In this document: in pieces, positions 12,501 through 23,400 of the stretch
Layout of the letters: each line of letters begins with the position of its first letter
Position numbering within the stretch: position 1 is the stretch's first letter
From: Struthio camelus
Lineage: Eukaryota; Chordata; Aves; Struthioniformes; Struthionidae
Assembly (NCBI RefSeq): GCF_040807025.1
Contig: NC_090942.1
Coordinates: 200,810,747 to 200,874,746, forward strand
Direction: 5' to 3'
Length of the DNA stretch: 64,000 nt
Translations under genes and position numbers: made by a program
The notes under the pieces: model-generated
Told to the model about the DNA's origin: nothing
The model's database searches: none
Seen by the model: the letters and a program-made list of their open reading frames with translations, nothing else

Positions 12501-13110
12501 CAGGGTCACACACGCTCACCCCCTGCCACACACGCACACACACACCGTCACCCCCACCACGCACGCACACACACCCCGGGTCGCACAGCCGCACGCAGGG
12601 TCACACACGCTCACCCCCTGCCACACACACACACCGTCACCCCCACCACGCACGCACACACGCCCAGGTCGCACAGCCGCACGCAGGGTCACACACGCTC
12701 ACCCCCTGCCACACACGCACACACACACCGTCACCCCCACCACGCACGCACACACACCCCGGGTCGCACAGCCGCACGCAGGGTCACACACGCTCACCCC
12801 CTGCCACACACGCACACACACACCGTCACCCCCACCACGCACGCACACACGCCCAGGTCGCACAGCCGCACGCAGGGTCACACACGCTCACCCCCTGCCA
12901 CACACACACACACACACACACACACACCGTCACCCCCACCACGCACACACACACGCCCCGGGTCGCACAGGCGCACGCAGGGTCACACACACTCACCCCC
13001 TCCTGCCACGCACGCACACGCACATACCGTCACCCCCACCACGCACACACACACGCCCCAGGTCGCACAGGCGCACGCAGGGTCACACACACTCACCCCC
13101 TGCCATACAG
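9581..13110 (+). repeat. Large GC/CA-rich minisatellite, about 38 monomers of about 90 bp
   Basis: The monomer contains 'aggtcgcacagccgcacgca', then 'gggtcacacacgctcacccc', 'ctgccacacacgcacacacc' and 'gtcacccccaccacgcacgc'. I counted about 38 copies of the 'ggtcgcaca' anchor between 9646 and 13060. Spacing is mostly 88-98 bp, with a modal value of 90 and one short unit of about 66 bp near 11035-11101. Length changes come mainly from the (CA)n slots. Variant monomers (cccgggtcgc, catgccccagg, atgcacacacac, gcgcacgcactcc) recur in the same order, giving higher-order repeats. Sequences at 11591, 12145 and 12699 repeat at 554 bp, and the block at 10324 recurs at 11591 (1267 bp). Every monomer carries several CpG. 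Confidence 0.95.
11591..12881 (+). repeat. Higher-order repeat of six monomers (554 bp)
   Basis: Within the minisatellite, equivalent segments begin at 11591, 12145 and 12699, exactly 554 bp apart. The order of variant monomers is the same in each: a cccgggtcgc unit, a short cccaggtcgc unit, a catgccccagg unit, an atgcacacac unit, an acaccccggg unit and a unit with a shortened CA slot. This indicates recent unequal exchange or block duplication of a six-monomer unit. Confidence 0.8.
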
Positions 13111-13725
13111 ACATACACACAGAGTCACTCCCACGGCGCACACCCCCACACACATTGTTACCCCCTCATACACACACAGCCACAGACCCTCACACACACA
13201 AACAGAGTCACCTCCCCCCACACCCTCCAGGTCACACAGCCACCCTCCCCTACCCACATGGCCGTACCAGGTCAGACAGGCGTGCGTGTGTGCACACACG
13301 TGTGCACACACACAGTCAGCCCTCCCCCTGCACAGTCATGTACTCACACGTGTGGTCACATGCACACGCATGCACAGTCAGCCTCCTCTCCCCACGCACA
13401 CCCCCCCGGTCATGTAATTGCACACACAGTCACCCCTCCCACACATAACGCACACATGGTCACCCCCCCGTACACACATGGCCACGCCTACACATGCACA
13501 CCCGGTCACACAGCCACACGCATGGTCACACACCCGCCCACGCACACACACGCGTGCAGGTCTCGTGGCCACACACAGTCACAGCCTCCCTCACCCCCAC
13601 CCCCAGGTCACTCGGCCAAACACGCGTGGGTTTACAGGCATACACACGTCAGGTCACAGGTGCACACCCACACAGTCACACCCGCATGCACTCCCCCCCC
13701 CTATTCACACACGCAATTAAAATAG
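13111..13725 (+). repeat. Degenerate CA-rich right flank of the minisatellite
   Basis: The C/A bias continues with words such as 'cacacacagtcacc', 'cacatggtcac' and 'ccaggtcaca', but without an exact period. It ends abruptly near 13710, where ordinary AT-containing sequence starts. It probably represents old diverged monomers at the array edge. Confidence 0.75.
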
Positions 13726-16680
13726 CGTCTTTTTGGCATGGGAATACATGATGCACGCATGGGAACATACACGCTAGCTGCACATACAAGGCGCAAAACG
13801 TCTTGTAAGGCACGCGCGGAGCTGTAGCCGCCGGAGCGCTTCCCGCGCAGCAGGACGGCCCTGCTCCTGCAGCTCTCCACACACCTGCGGCCTGCCTCAC
13901 CCCTGCAACGCCTGCCCCAGACGCCTTTCCTAGCTAGCCTACGGGCCGCGACAGCCATAGAAATGCACAAAGCAAAATACACTTCCATAGCAAGTTATGT
14001 GAAGAAAAAGCATCCCATAAAAGGTGTCTGGAAAGAAAAAAAAAAGGCCAACGGAGGCAGGATTTAGTAGATCTAAAGAGGAACAAATAACGAAGGAGGA
14101 TAAAAGTGAAAATGCACGTTTGGCAGAGGATGAGTAACGTCACTTTAAAATACACTACTATTCCACTGCTGTGATACTGTTAACTGAGTTTAAGTAGTCA
14201 GTAACTGAGAAAGACCAAGGCCGGGTTCATATGAATGTAAGATAAATTTGATGACAGTATGTTATGAGATACCAAAGTCCTGCCTGGATTATGGTCTCTG
14301 CTAGCTGCAGCTGGGTTATGAAACCATATTAAAAATAAGGACTTCTCAGCTTTTATTTGGCTATGCTGATGATGTGCAAAGATTCTGGCATTTTGGCAAT
14401 GGTTGCTAAGTTCAGCTGTAAGGAAGTCACCACGGTAGAGAAAAGGCTGTTTCCCAGGGCCCTGGTTCTGGTCCGGGACGCAGCAGAAGCAGGACCCACG
14501 GCAGGAAGGGACTCCAGCTCCACCAGCTGCTTTTTAGGCTCTAGCATGAATATCCTGGTATTTCTCTTCTGTGCTCTTGTGGCTGGTTGAGTTCAGGGTC
14601 CTGCTAGAGCACATAGCCAAGTCAGACAGTCCTATCGGTGGACTAATTCAGCGCTGTCTTAAAGTACTTTGCACTGGCTTTGTCCCTCTTGTTAGAATTG
14701 GAAGCCTGTCCCAGACTCCAGAATTTGCCTGTTTCCAGACTAAGCTTATTCACAGGGAGGCTAGTTCACTTGTTCCTGTGCCAACTTTGCTTTTAATTAT
14801 AAATAGTTCCTTCTGCTTCCTGATTGTTTGCACCTTCCCCGCATATATTTACATATTATATATATGTACATGTATACATATTTACAGTCATATATGTATG
14901 TATGTATATATTTGTAGAACGCACTCATATTCCTTCCTAAGCAAAAAAATAACACTCTTGCCAACTCACGTGGTAAGATACGCTCTCAGTTTCCTCTGTC
15001 ATCTTCACCTTTCTCTGTACTTGCTGCCTTTTAAACATGGGATACCAAAGCTGCAGATAATACTCCTCAGTTTGCTCTTTATTTGTAAAGTTCTTGCACC
15101 TGTGAAAGAAGAGGTATTTTGGGGGTCTCGAAGCAAGTAAGAATAACGGTCAGGAGCACCAGAACTGCCAGGCGAATTCCATGAAGCAGAGAGGAATAGG
15201 GAAAAAATGCTAATGGAGGAAAAAATATCTCAAAGATCAGTTCCCTTGGTCTTCAAATATCAGGCACCCAGTGCATTTCCAGGCCTGTTTGGGAATTATA
15301 TAGCTTCATGACCACTGTGCCAGGTAGCTTCCTGTATAACAATTTATTTAAATTTTAATTTGCAAGTGGGGGGGTTTTAGGCATATAACTCTGTTGCTTG
15401 TTTTTCATTCCAAATATTGCAGAAAAGTCTTACCTATGCTTATATTTTTCTCTTCTTTCTGCAAGCTTTTTTTCAGCGACATTCTAACAGAAGAAAAATA
15501 ATCAAAATCAGTGTTTTTACCAGATGGTTTTGGTGAAACGTCTACAATAAATAGCAATTTCCAGACAATGATTTGTAGTTGCATGCATTGTGTGTAAGAA
15601 ATCTACATAGTTTTGAAAACTGGAAAAAAATCAGTTTATTGTAAATAAGATTATGCTTCTTAATTTCATGTTTGAAAATTTGAAAAAACTATTTTAAATT
15701 TCTGATAAAATAGGTTTAAAATTAAGGCATTACTTTAGCTCTGAAGCGTGGCTGAATCTGGAATTTCTTTGCATGTAGAGAGAGCAGAAACTTTTTTTTT
15801 TGGTTACTGAAATAGCATTGGTGCATAATCCATATGAAACCAAGTAGCTGGATTACTTACATGAAATGGTGTTTGGGAAACTTGTAGTTTGAGAAAAAGA
15901 AAACTATTTGGGGTCAGTGCTATGAGAAGCAAGTTGCATGCAAGCTATGCAAGATAAAAAGTATTTTCAAGCACAATAACACTTACTTTGTCATATTTTA
16001 AGACCAAGGCAAAGGTTTTGCTTTGGGGCTCTTACTCTGCATGGCTTCGAAACTCTAAAACCTTACAAAGCATCGCAGAGTCAGACTGTGGCCTTTGGGG
16101 TGGCTGCTGGCAGACGCTGCGTAGGCTTCCTTCCCCCCGTCGCTACGGTCGGTCGAAGTCAGTGCAGCTGAGCGAAACACTTTCCAAAGAAGAGTACCAG
16201 AAACAGGAAGAAAGTACTAGCGTTACAGTTTCAGTCCAGATGTTTTCACAAAGTATATGTGACTTCAGAGGCGTGACATGCCTTTTTATTTGACAACAAA
16301 TCCCCCTCTCTTACCCACTGGTTAATCTCTGTATACACACGAGCTGTGTCAGAGAAGATACTCTTATGAGAAGAAATGAACCAGAAGTTTTGGATTCTCT
16401 GATGGAGTTCAGGCTCAGATTTTAAACTATTGAAGATAACATCAACTCTTCATAAATTTTGTTCTACTGCCAGATTGTCTCTCTGGGTTAAACCCTCTCT
16501 TTGCTATTGTAAAATTACTGATGACCGCTCAGTCCGTATACTTACAGTACATATCTTTGGAAAATAATTGCAAGAGTAGTTTTAAGGATTGGACTTCTCT
16601 GTACTGGAGTCAAGTCTTTGTAATAATCGTGGCTAGAAGAAATCAACTGATAGAGGTAACTTCCTTTTTCGTCTTCCCAG
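13726..16680 (+). other. Remainder of inferred MTIF3 intron 1, no coding content seen
   Basis: After the repeat domain the sequence returns to ordinary composition. A GC-moderate patch lies at 13800-13950, and a TA-rich microsatellite at 14840-14922. No recognisable exon was found. Additional 5' UTR exons of MTIF3 cannot be excluded. The stretch ends with a pyrimidine-rich tract and the acceptor AG at 16679-16680. Confidence 0.5.
14840..14922 (+). repeat. TA/TATG-rich microsatellite
   Basis: Runs such as 'catatatttacatattatat', 'atatgtacatgtatacatat' and 'atgtatgtatgtatatattt' form an AT-rich alternating purine-pyrimidine tract with TATG units. Confidence 0.8.
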
Positions 16681-16690
16681 CTCCTTCAGG

Positions 16691-17156
16691 ATGACTACCT
16701 TTTTTTGTCTGATGAAACTTTTACGTCAAGCAACCAGAAATGAGAACAGATTCACAAAAAGATTCTATGGCACTCTCTTAGCACAAACCCTCCAAAAGAG
16801 AGGCTTCTCTCAGTCCTCCATGGTGGTGCCTGACCCCAGAAAGACTACTGTGTTTGGACTTACTAAACCATTTTGTACAGCTGAAAAAACTGATAGAGAA
16901 CCAAAAAGAAAAGCAGCGTTTGGAAGCGTTGGGAGGAGAATTCCATATCGGATTTTGCATGTAATCAACCAGAACGGAGAGAGCTTAGGAAATATGCACC
17001 GAGCAGAGGCACTCAAACTTATGGATCAACATGACCTGAAGCTAGTTCTGCTTCGTGAGAATGCAGAACCTCCTGTATACAGACTAATGACCGGGAAGCA
17101 GATTCATGAAGAGCAGCTTAAACGTGCAGAGAAGAAAAAAGCAAGTCCAAAAACAG
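16691..17156 (+). CDS. MTIF3: MTIF3 coding exon 1 (presequence and IF3 N-domain)
   Basis: The acceptor 'cgtcttcccag' ends at 16680, so ten bases of 5' UTR precede the ATG. The exon encodes 155 full codons plus one base and ends at donor 'aaacag|gtacgt'. If unspliced, the frame would read on only to 17230. Confidence 0.93.
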
Positions 17157-20100
17157 GTACGTGCATTGTTAATATCATAACACTGAGCACTTTGAAAAAT
17201 GCTGTATTAAAAGTGGTTTCAGCAGATTAAATCCTCTTACTTGTATTTGTGTAAATCCAAAGCAATGTCATTGCAGTCTATGCTATTAAGGATTTGCAGT
17301 GGTGAAAATAAAATTTTGGATTAGTCTAGTCTTCTACACAGAAGCCTTCTTTTGCTTTCTCAGGATTTACTCTTTTGGCATCTGCTGTTGTGTTTTTTTT
17401 AATCTATTTTTATTTAAGAGAATATAACTAGATTCTGGTTCCATGCGACCCAGTGAGTTTCTGTTCTTTTATTAAGGCATAAAAAACAGGCAGTTTTAAC
17501 GAACTCTATGCACCAGATCCCCAAAATTTTATGTTGTCACCAGCATTCAGGAAACAGCCCAGTGCTAGGCAGAGAAAGTCTGGAGCCCTTGACAGCTGCT
17601 CATTTATAATGTTCTGAAGAGGCCTATTCTTTCATAGCATAGGAGAACAACTTCTTCAATATTAAAAACTTTTCAGTTTCATTTCTTAAATCACTCTGCT
17701 CCAGTGGTTTAACAAATTGAAAGTTTGGCAAGGAAGATTTAGAAAAGGCATCCAACCTTGTATCCTCTTTTCTTATCCTCAGGCTGAATAAGGTATCTGT
17801 GCTTTGCCTAGAGTTCTGATTTTAGAAGAGAGCTACTGTGGTAGTTTTTCTGTTCAAGAACCTACAAAAAGATTATTCACATATTAACTACTTCAGAGAA
17901 CCTTTAACAGAGGGGGACACCATAGCTTGTTCAAACATACTATGAGGCATCTTATTTCCAGCTGAACAGAGCATTTCACTGTTCTCGAAGATGTGCCTGA
18001 GAGATCTAATTTTAAAGCTTTCCTATTTAGCTACGTTATGTGCAAAATTTAGAATTCATACACTAAGTCTTATGCCCAGATCCACAAGGATGCTTTTATC
18101 TGTTTATCTTTGTTAGGCCTACGTTATGGGTGGTATGAACAAATCCACAATTAAAATAAAAATACTTTAAGCCTTCCAACCCTGGAGGGCTCTCCCTCTG
18201 CACCCCAAACACACAGTCAGGTTTTCCGTTGTGGCCATGACTGCAAGATGCCAGTTAGCCACCTTCTAAGGCAAGAGTGATGCATGCTGACTCAATGAGG
18301 TTGGGGTGCTCTATGTATGAGAAGGTAGCACGGAGAAAGGGAGGTAAGTAGGCAAAGCACCATAAGCTATTGAAAAAGAGCAACTAATAAAAGTTTGTCA
18401 GATGTTAAGCCAACACTGTTTTAGTTGTGTTTTAAACAGCGCTGGTTCAGAAGGAGTTATCCTTTTCTTCAACTATTGCCAAGAACGACCTCGAAACCAA
18501 GACTAAACAAATAGCACAGTGGATTGAGAAGAAATACCACGTTAAAGTTACCATCCGACAAACAAAAGATAGCAATACAGACATGGTAAGTGGACTCCTG
18601 AGAACTGGACCGACCAGTCAAGTGCATTAAATAGGTGTACCTGTGTTAGCTTTCCCCAGACAGTACTGCTTTCTTCTTTGAATATGTCACTCATTGCTAA
18701 AATGACAGAAGGTCTAGGACCAGGGAAAGTAATAGTTGCCCTAGCTGAAGCAGTTCTGGAAAAGCAGTCTCAGAGAGACAATCTGAGTAACGTGATCGTT
18801 TAAGAACGCAGTTACAACTATCGGCTTTGACAGCAAAGTCTAAGCAGTTCCTGTCCATTTGCTGCACCAGCTTATTAACTGGGCTGATGGAACTCTGCCA
18901 TCTATGTGTTAAGCCAGCTCACTCGCTGAGAAATACTGGTTTTAAAACCAGTAAAAAATGGTTTTAAAAGTTTACCAGTAAAGTTTAAAAAACATTCTGC
19001 TGTTTTACTTGGATTATTTTAATAACCTAACTGTTCTTCTGGAAAACACATCTGTGCAACAGTGGCATAGGTTAGTTTTCCACTGCTTTGTTGAAAGCTG
19101 CCAAAATACTGTATTCCAAGACTGTCAGAGTGCACATATCTATACAGATGTTGGGGAGGTGGTGGCTGCTTACCAGCTAAGGTAGTTTGCATGGCCTTGA
19201 GATTTGTCTTCATTGTCACCTACACAAACGTCTACTTCTAAAAATTCACTGCATAGGGTAATATTAAATTAAAAAAAAAATTCCTTTAATGTGTTTTTGT
19301 TGCAGTGAATTAATTGTCCTTGATTCTACTAAATTGCTGGAACAGATTTGTAGTGTCACTTCATATGAAGGGACTAAAACTTTTCTGTAAAAAGCTGAAT
19401 CTACAAGGAAAGGGGAGGAGGAAGAACTGGATATGGGAGGGAGTAGAACATATGCTACAGTCCACATTTAGGTTTCCCTTAATTTCATAATTAAAATAAA
19501 TAATGCATTGACAAGTCAGCTTGTTCTGTGGACGCACTGGTTCAGACAGCTCAATCCTATTCACTTTCTGCTAAATTTAGAACAATACTTCCCATTCAAA
19601 GGGCAAGAGACCATTAATAATATGACTGATTCTACTGAGAAAAGGTGAGGAGTGGGATGCAGGGTTGCAAGCACTTTTGCTGAAGTCTGTATACAGCAAA
19701 CAGAATGAATCAGGAAATAAGCCTAAAAGTTCAGAAAAGGCTTAATTGCTTTTCTACCCCTAGTTACAAGTAAAGAACAAATTGTTAGGACAAGTTGAAA
19801 TGCTCAAACCAGGACTAGCAGCTAGATGGCTTTACGTGATAACTGAGTCACAGGGAGGAGAGCATGTCATTACAGAGCAGCTTGAAATATTTTTCTGCCT
19901 GTGTTTGTGCATCTAGCTCTATTTTTTTTTTCTCCTTCTTTCAGTTTATGCTTTTTGATCAGATTTTGGAGACTGTGTCCGAGAAAGCCACTTATCTTTC
20001 CAAGCCAAAAGCTATTAAAGAAGGAGTGAGTACCTGTGTTTTGAGACACATGTCTGAAAAAGAGCTGAAAACACATCAGAAGTTGGAAAAACAAAAAAAC

Positions 20101-20157
20101 AGTATAACAAAGACAGATGAGAATGAAGCTCCAAAATCAAGTGAGTTCTATCCATGA
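16691..20157 (+). CDS. MTIF3: Mitochondrial translation initiation factor 3 (three coding exons)
   Basis: Coding exons are 16691-17156, 18440-18585 and 19945-20157. They join in frame to 275 codons (274 residues plus stop); from memory the human protein is about 278. Residues 1-43 are rich in Arg/Lys without acidic clusters ([13 protein letters not shown]), fitting a mitochondrial presequence. The IF3 N-domain is near residues 78-147 ([17 protein letters not shown], then a [14 protein letters not shown] helix region and a Lys-rich linker). The IF3 C-domain is near 157-240 ([19 protein letters not shown]). The tail is Lys/Glu-rich. In the family, the protein binds the small mitoribosomal subunit, keeps the subunits apart and helps position the start codon. 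The start was chosen because ATG follows the acceptor by ten bases and has A at -3. It is tail to tail with GTF3A. Confidence 0.95.
18440..18585 (+). CDS. MTIF3: MTIF3 coding exon 2 (start of IF3 C-domain)
   Basis: The acceptor 'gttttaaacag' is followed by codons for [17 protein letters not shown], then the [19 protein letters not shown] segment typical of the IF3 C-domain. The donor is 'gacatg|gtaagt', and the exon ends in phase 0. Confidence 0.92.
19945..20157 (+). CDS. MTIF3: MTIF3 last coding exon
   Basis: The acceptor 'ctccttctttcag' is followed by [18 protein letters not shown] and the [10 protein letters not shown] motif that closes the IF3 C-domain. A hydrophilic tail and a TGA stop at 20155-20157 follow. 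A donor-like 'caagtgagt' lies just before the stop, but the stop position agrees with the family length, so read-through to another exon is unlikely. Confidence 0.88.
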   Translation, partial: FMLFDQILETVSEKATYLSKPKAIKEGVSTCVLRHMSEKELKTHQKLEKQKNSITKTDENEAPKSSEFYP

Positions 20158-20158
20158 T

Positions 20159-20164
20159 TTTAAT
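20159..20164 (-). terminator. ATTAAA on the minus strand, possible GTF3A poly-A signal
   Basis: Reading the minus strand after the GTF3A stop at 20272, the first common poly-A hexamer seen is ATTAAA, at plus-strand TTTAAT 20159-20164. Cleavage 10-30 bases beyond it would fall inside the last MTIF3 coding exon. This is a motif call only. Confidence 0.35.
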
Positions 20165-20271
20165 GAAGAGGTGTAAACAATATTAACTTGTTAATTAAAA
20201 AAAACTATATACTTAAGCTCTTGTCAAGCTCTGCACTGGTCATTCCATAAAAAAGGTGTCTCGATTAACCT

Positions 20272-20433
20272 TTACTGCAGAGTCAGAATTTCAACAGCTG
20301 GTATTTCATTTTCCATAGGTTTATCCATTGTCTTGCTTTCTGTCAGAATTGCAGCATTTCCTGGCTGTGTTTTAGGAGGAATGTACCCACTCAGACGAGA
20401 GGCTAAGCTCCTCTTAGGACGAGAACGCTTTGT
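20272..20433 (-). CDS. GTF3A: GTF3A last coding exon (C-terminal tail)
   Basis: After acceptor 'tctgccag' the exon encodes a basic stretch with [14 protein letters not shown], conserved in vertebrate TFIIIA, then an acidic end closing EILTLQ and TAA. It lies within the probable MTIF3 3' UTR on the other strand. Confidence 0.93.
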   Translation of the reverse strand, partial: TKRSRPKRSLASRLSGYIPPKTQPGNAAILTESKTMDKPMENEIPAVEILTLQ

Positions 20434-23400
20434 CTGGCAGAAATAAATCCAGTATTAACAACATAACATATCTGTGGAGCAAAGACTACTCATATATGTT
20501 GGGGGGGATATCATTGAAAATGCCTGCACTTTACTATTTAAAGTAGTTTCAGAAATTAAGGTCCCCCCAAATTAAATAGATAGCTGGCTTGTTTTCCAGT
20601 TTGAAGTAAAATTTTAAAACACTTAACACGTATCTTCCTCTGTGAAGTGACAGGAAATGGTTAAGAGGATTTCCTCTAGCACATGGCTTACTTTTAGGTT
20701 CAGCTTTCTCTTCTCCGGGTCATGTACAATGGTGTGCCTTGCTAGGCTCTGCTGCAAGTTGCAAAGAAGAAAGAGTTAGGTTTATCCTTTCAGATCATGT
20801 GATTCAGGTTAAGGCTCTGTAAAAATACATACCTTCATTGCAAACACTTTTCCACAGCCAGGATAATCACAAGAGAATGGCTTTTTCTCTTCATGGAAAG
20901 AGAGAATATGGCTTTGAAGATTAAATATAGTTGTGTAAGTTCTCCCACATCCTTCTCTTGGGCATCGGCAAACTTCCCTCTCCACAGCATGTGTTTTTTG
21001 ATGCTGCTTGAGGTAATCTTTGCGTTTAAAACTTTTGTGACACTCGCCACAAACTATTGGCTCTGCACAGAAAAGAGAGATAGACAGAGCGTAAGTTAAT
21101 GGTTTTGCAAAGGAGTTCAGAATCAAACCGTAGCGGTTCTCTAAAGCAAAGCTAGAATTCCCATGAACTGCAGGGAATTCAAAAATTAGGAACAGAACAA
21201 TGCAGTGTGAATCACCCACATAGTATACTGAGTAGCATTTTCACAAGTTAAAAGTATACCCAGAATGGCAACAATTTTACCTACTAGGTGCTGGAAACCA
21301 AGTTTGTCTAGATGTAATCACAAGTTGAGGAAAGGAGTTCAGCAAGGACCCCTTTTGAAATTAGCATTTGGTTTCCTATTCGTAAGACAATACTACATCA
21401 TAAGTTAAGTAAATTCTGTTTACTAAAGCATTTAGTGTTTACCTGTATGACTTTCTTTATTATGTTTTAGAAGCTCTGTCCAAGTTTTTCCTGTAAATGA
21501 GCAGTTTTCTTTCTTGCACGCATAGCCTGTTAAGAGACATGACAGATGCTTACAATCTCAAAGGCTTTGACAAACTGAGTCCAGTTTCACATGGCTGAAT
21601 TCGAGGCTGTAATGGTTATTCAACACTTTCAGTGTTTGAAAATTAAAGATGAGTGCTCCTTATATCCTCTCACACCGTAATATGACAAGAGAAACGGTAA
21701 TATGACAAGAGACAATGGACCAAACTGGAACATGGGAAACTCATAATAGGCATAAGGAAGAAATCTTCTATAACGAGGCTGGACAAACAGTGGTGTACTT
21801 TGTCCAAAGAAACTGTGGAATCCCTATCCCTGCAGAACTTAAAAACTTGACTGAATACAGCCCTGAGCAACCTGTTCTTAACTGACCCTGCTTTGGGCAG
21901 GGTGTTGGACCATATGACCTTCAGAGGTCCTTTCCAACCTAAATGATTTTAGGAAACTACCTCACCTTGCCTTCAGTAAAACTACTTTCTCATCCTCACC
22001 ACCTACATACATCCTTTCACTCAAATATACGAGACCAATGTGATATTTTTTATTATTTCTATACAAATAGTTGTATTACATATTAACAAGGTAGGAACTT
22101 GATGCAATGCAGTGATACTTCTGAGTCTACACTTTACCATTCTATCAGACAGTCAGGATGGCTTTTGAATGAAACAAGGAAAGCCAGTACTATTTGAATA
22201 CCAGGACAGGAAAGGTCAAAGAACTATGAACAACTCCCTATCTTAAGAAAGGAACCCAGACACAGTACCAGTCACAGCTTTTCAGATACTCTTCCTAGTC
22301 CCATAACTTTTTCTCGTGCTGAAAAGCAAGTTAGCTGTCAAGAGGGCTGCTACGCTGCTATCCATTCTTTTCAGGATTACCTCAAACACCTATGTGCCCA
22401 CCTTCCATCAACTCCACTTTCACGTAGGTACATCAGTAACTTTAAAAATTCAAGCCTGCACGGTTTGCTCAAGGCTCTACAGGAAGGCTGTCTGGCAACT
22501 GATGCTAATCTCTGGAGGCCTAGCCTAGGGCCTTAACCATTATCCCATCGTCTCTCCAGAAGATGAGTTATTGATAGGAAAGTGTATTAGGAGAGAAAAA
22601 TACAACTCAAAGGGGTCTTGAGATGTGTTCAGCCTGCTGAAATGCTGCATTGCCCTACAACTGTATTGCCGCTGACTAATCTAAGCAGGTATTCTTGTTT
22701 TGTCTGTCGGGATCATGAGACTCAAGACTACCTTCACCGCTGTTATACACCCCTGCATGCTATCCACACTGGAAGAAGTCATTTTTGCTTAGCTGGAATA
22801 TAACTGAAGAAAAAAAAGAAAATATTACCTTCATGTATCTTCTCATGCCGCTTTAGTCTACTTGGAGTAGTAAAGTGCTTTCCACATCCTTCATGATTAC
22901 ATCTAGGTATTAAGTACATTGGTTTAATTTTTTTTCGTCATTGTTTCCACGTTTTTTTCTTCATTAAGTCCAGCACAATATTAAAATGGGCAAAATAACC
23001 CAAGTTTCCCCTTGTCCAGAGATCTGTTCTGCTTCCTGTTCTTGTAAGAGTAAACTTCATAATATGTTTCAAAAAGAGGAGTCTGAGCCCCCTGACAACT
23101 TACAACTATAATAAGTTTCCTATGTGTACAGCATACAAGCTGTATACAGCTTTAGCTGTAAGCTTTAGCTAAATAAATCAGGCCTTGCACCCTCCCTACG
23201 CAGTAGGGTCTACAAACATAAAAAAGTGATAGAGCACTGAAAGCAAAGAATTACCATGTTACTAGCCATACTAGGCTAGGTTGCTAGACACTTCACTTAA
23301 GTGCAACACTCGTGGAAAGTTCGTCTACAAGGTACAGAAGATTAACGTTGCTCTCATCCGATCTTTACTGTCATGGTAACAATGGAGTTGCAATGCACAG

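Noticed and set aside
9581-13110. CRISPR-like regular repeats
   Set aside because: Monomers are contiguous and similar along their whole length with no unique spacers, and the context is a vertebrate genome.
9085-13725. Open reading frame of 1546 codons, and companions of 1275 and 1206 codons, as a giant His/Thr-rich protein gene
   Set aside because: The frames lie in a stop-free tandem repeat, are open in all three plus frames at once, run through a CpG-island exon/intron boundary and have no domain. Openness follows from base composition.
20141-20157. Splice donor 'caagtgagt' before the MTIF3 stop implying another exon
   Set aside because: The stop gives a protein of expected length and the IF3 C-domain is already complete; a further exon would have to lie inside the GTF3A gene.
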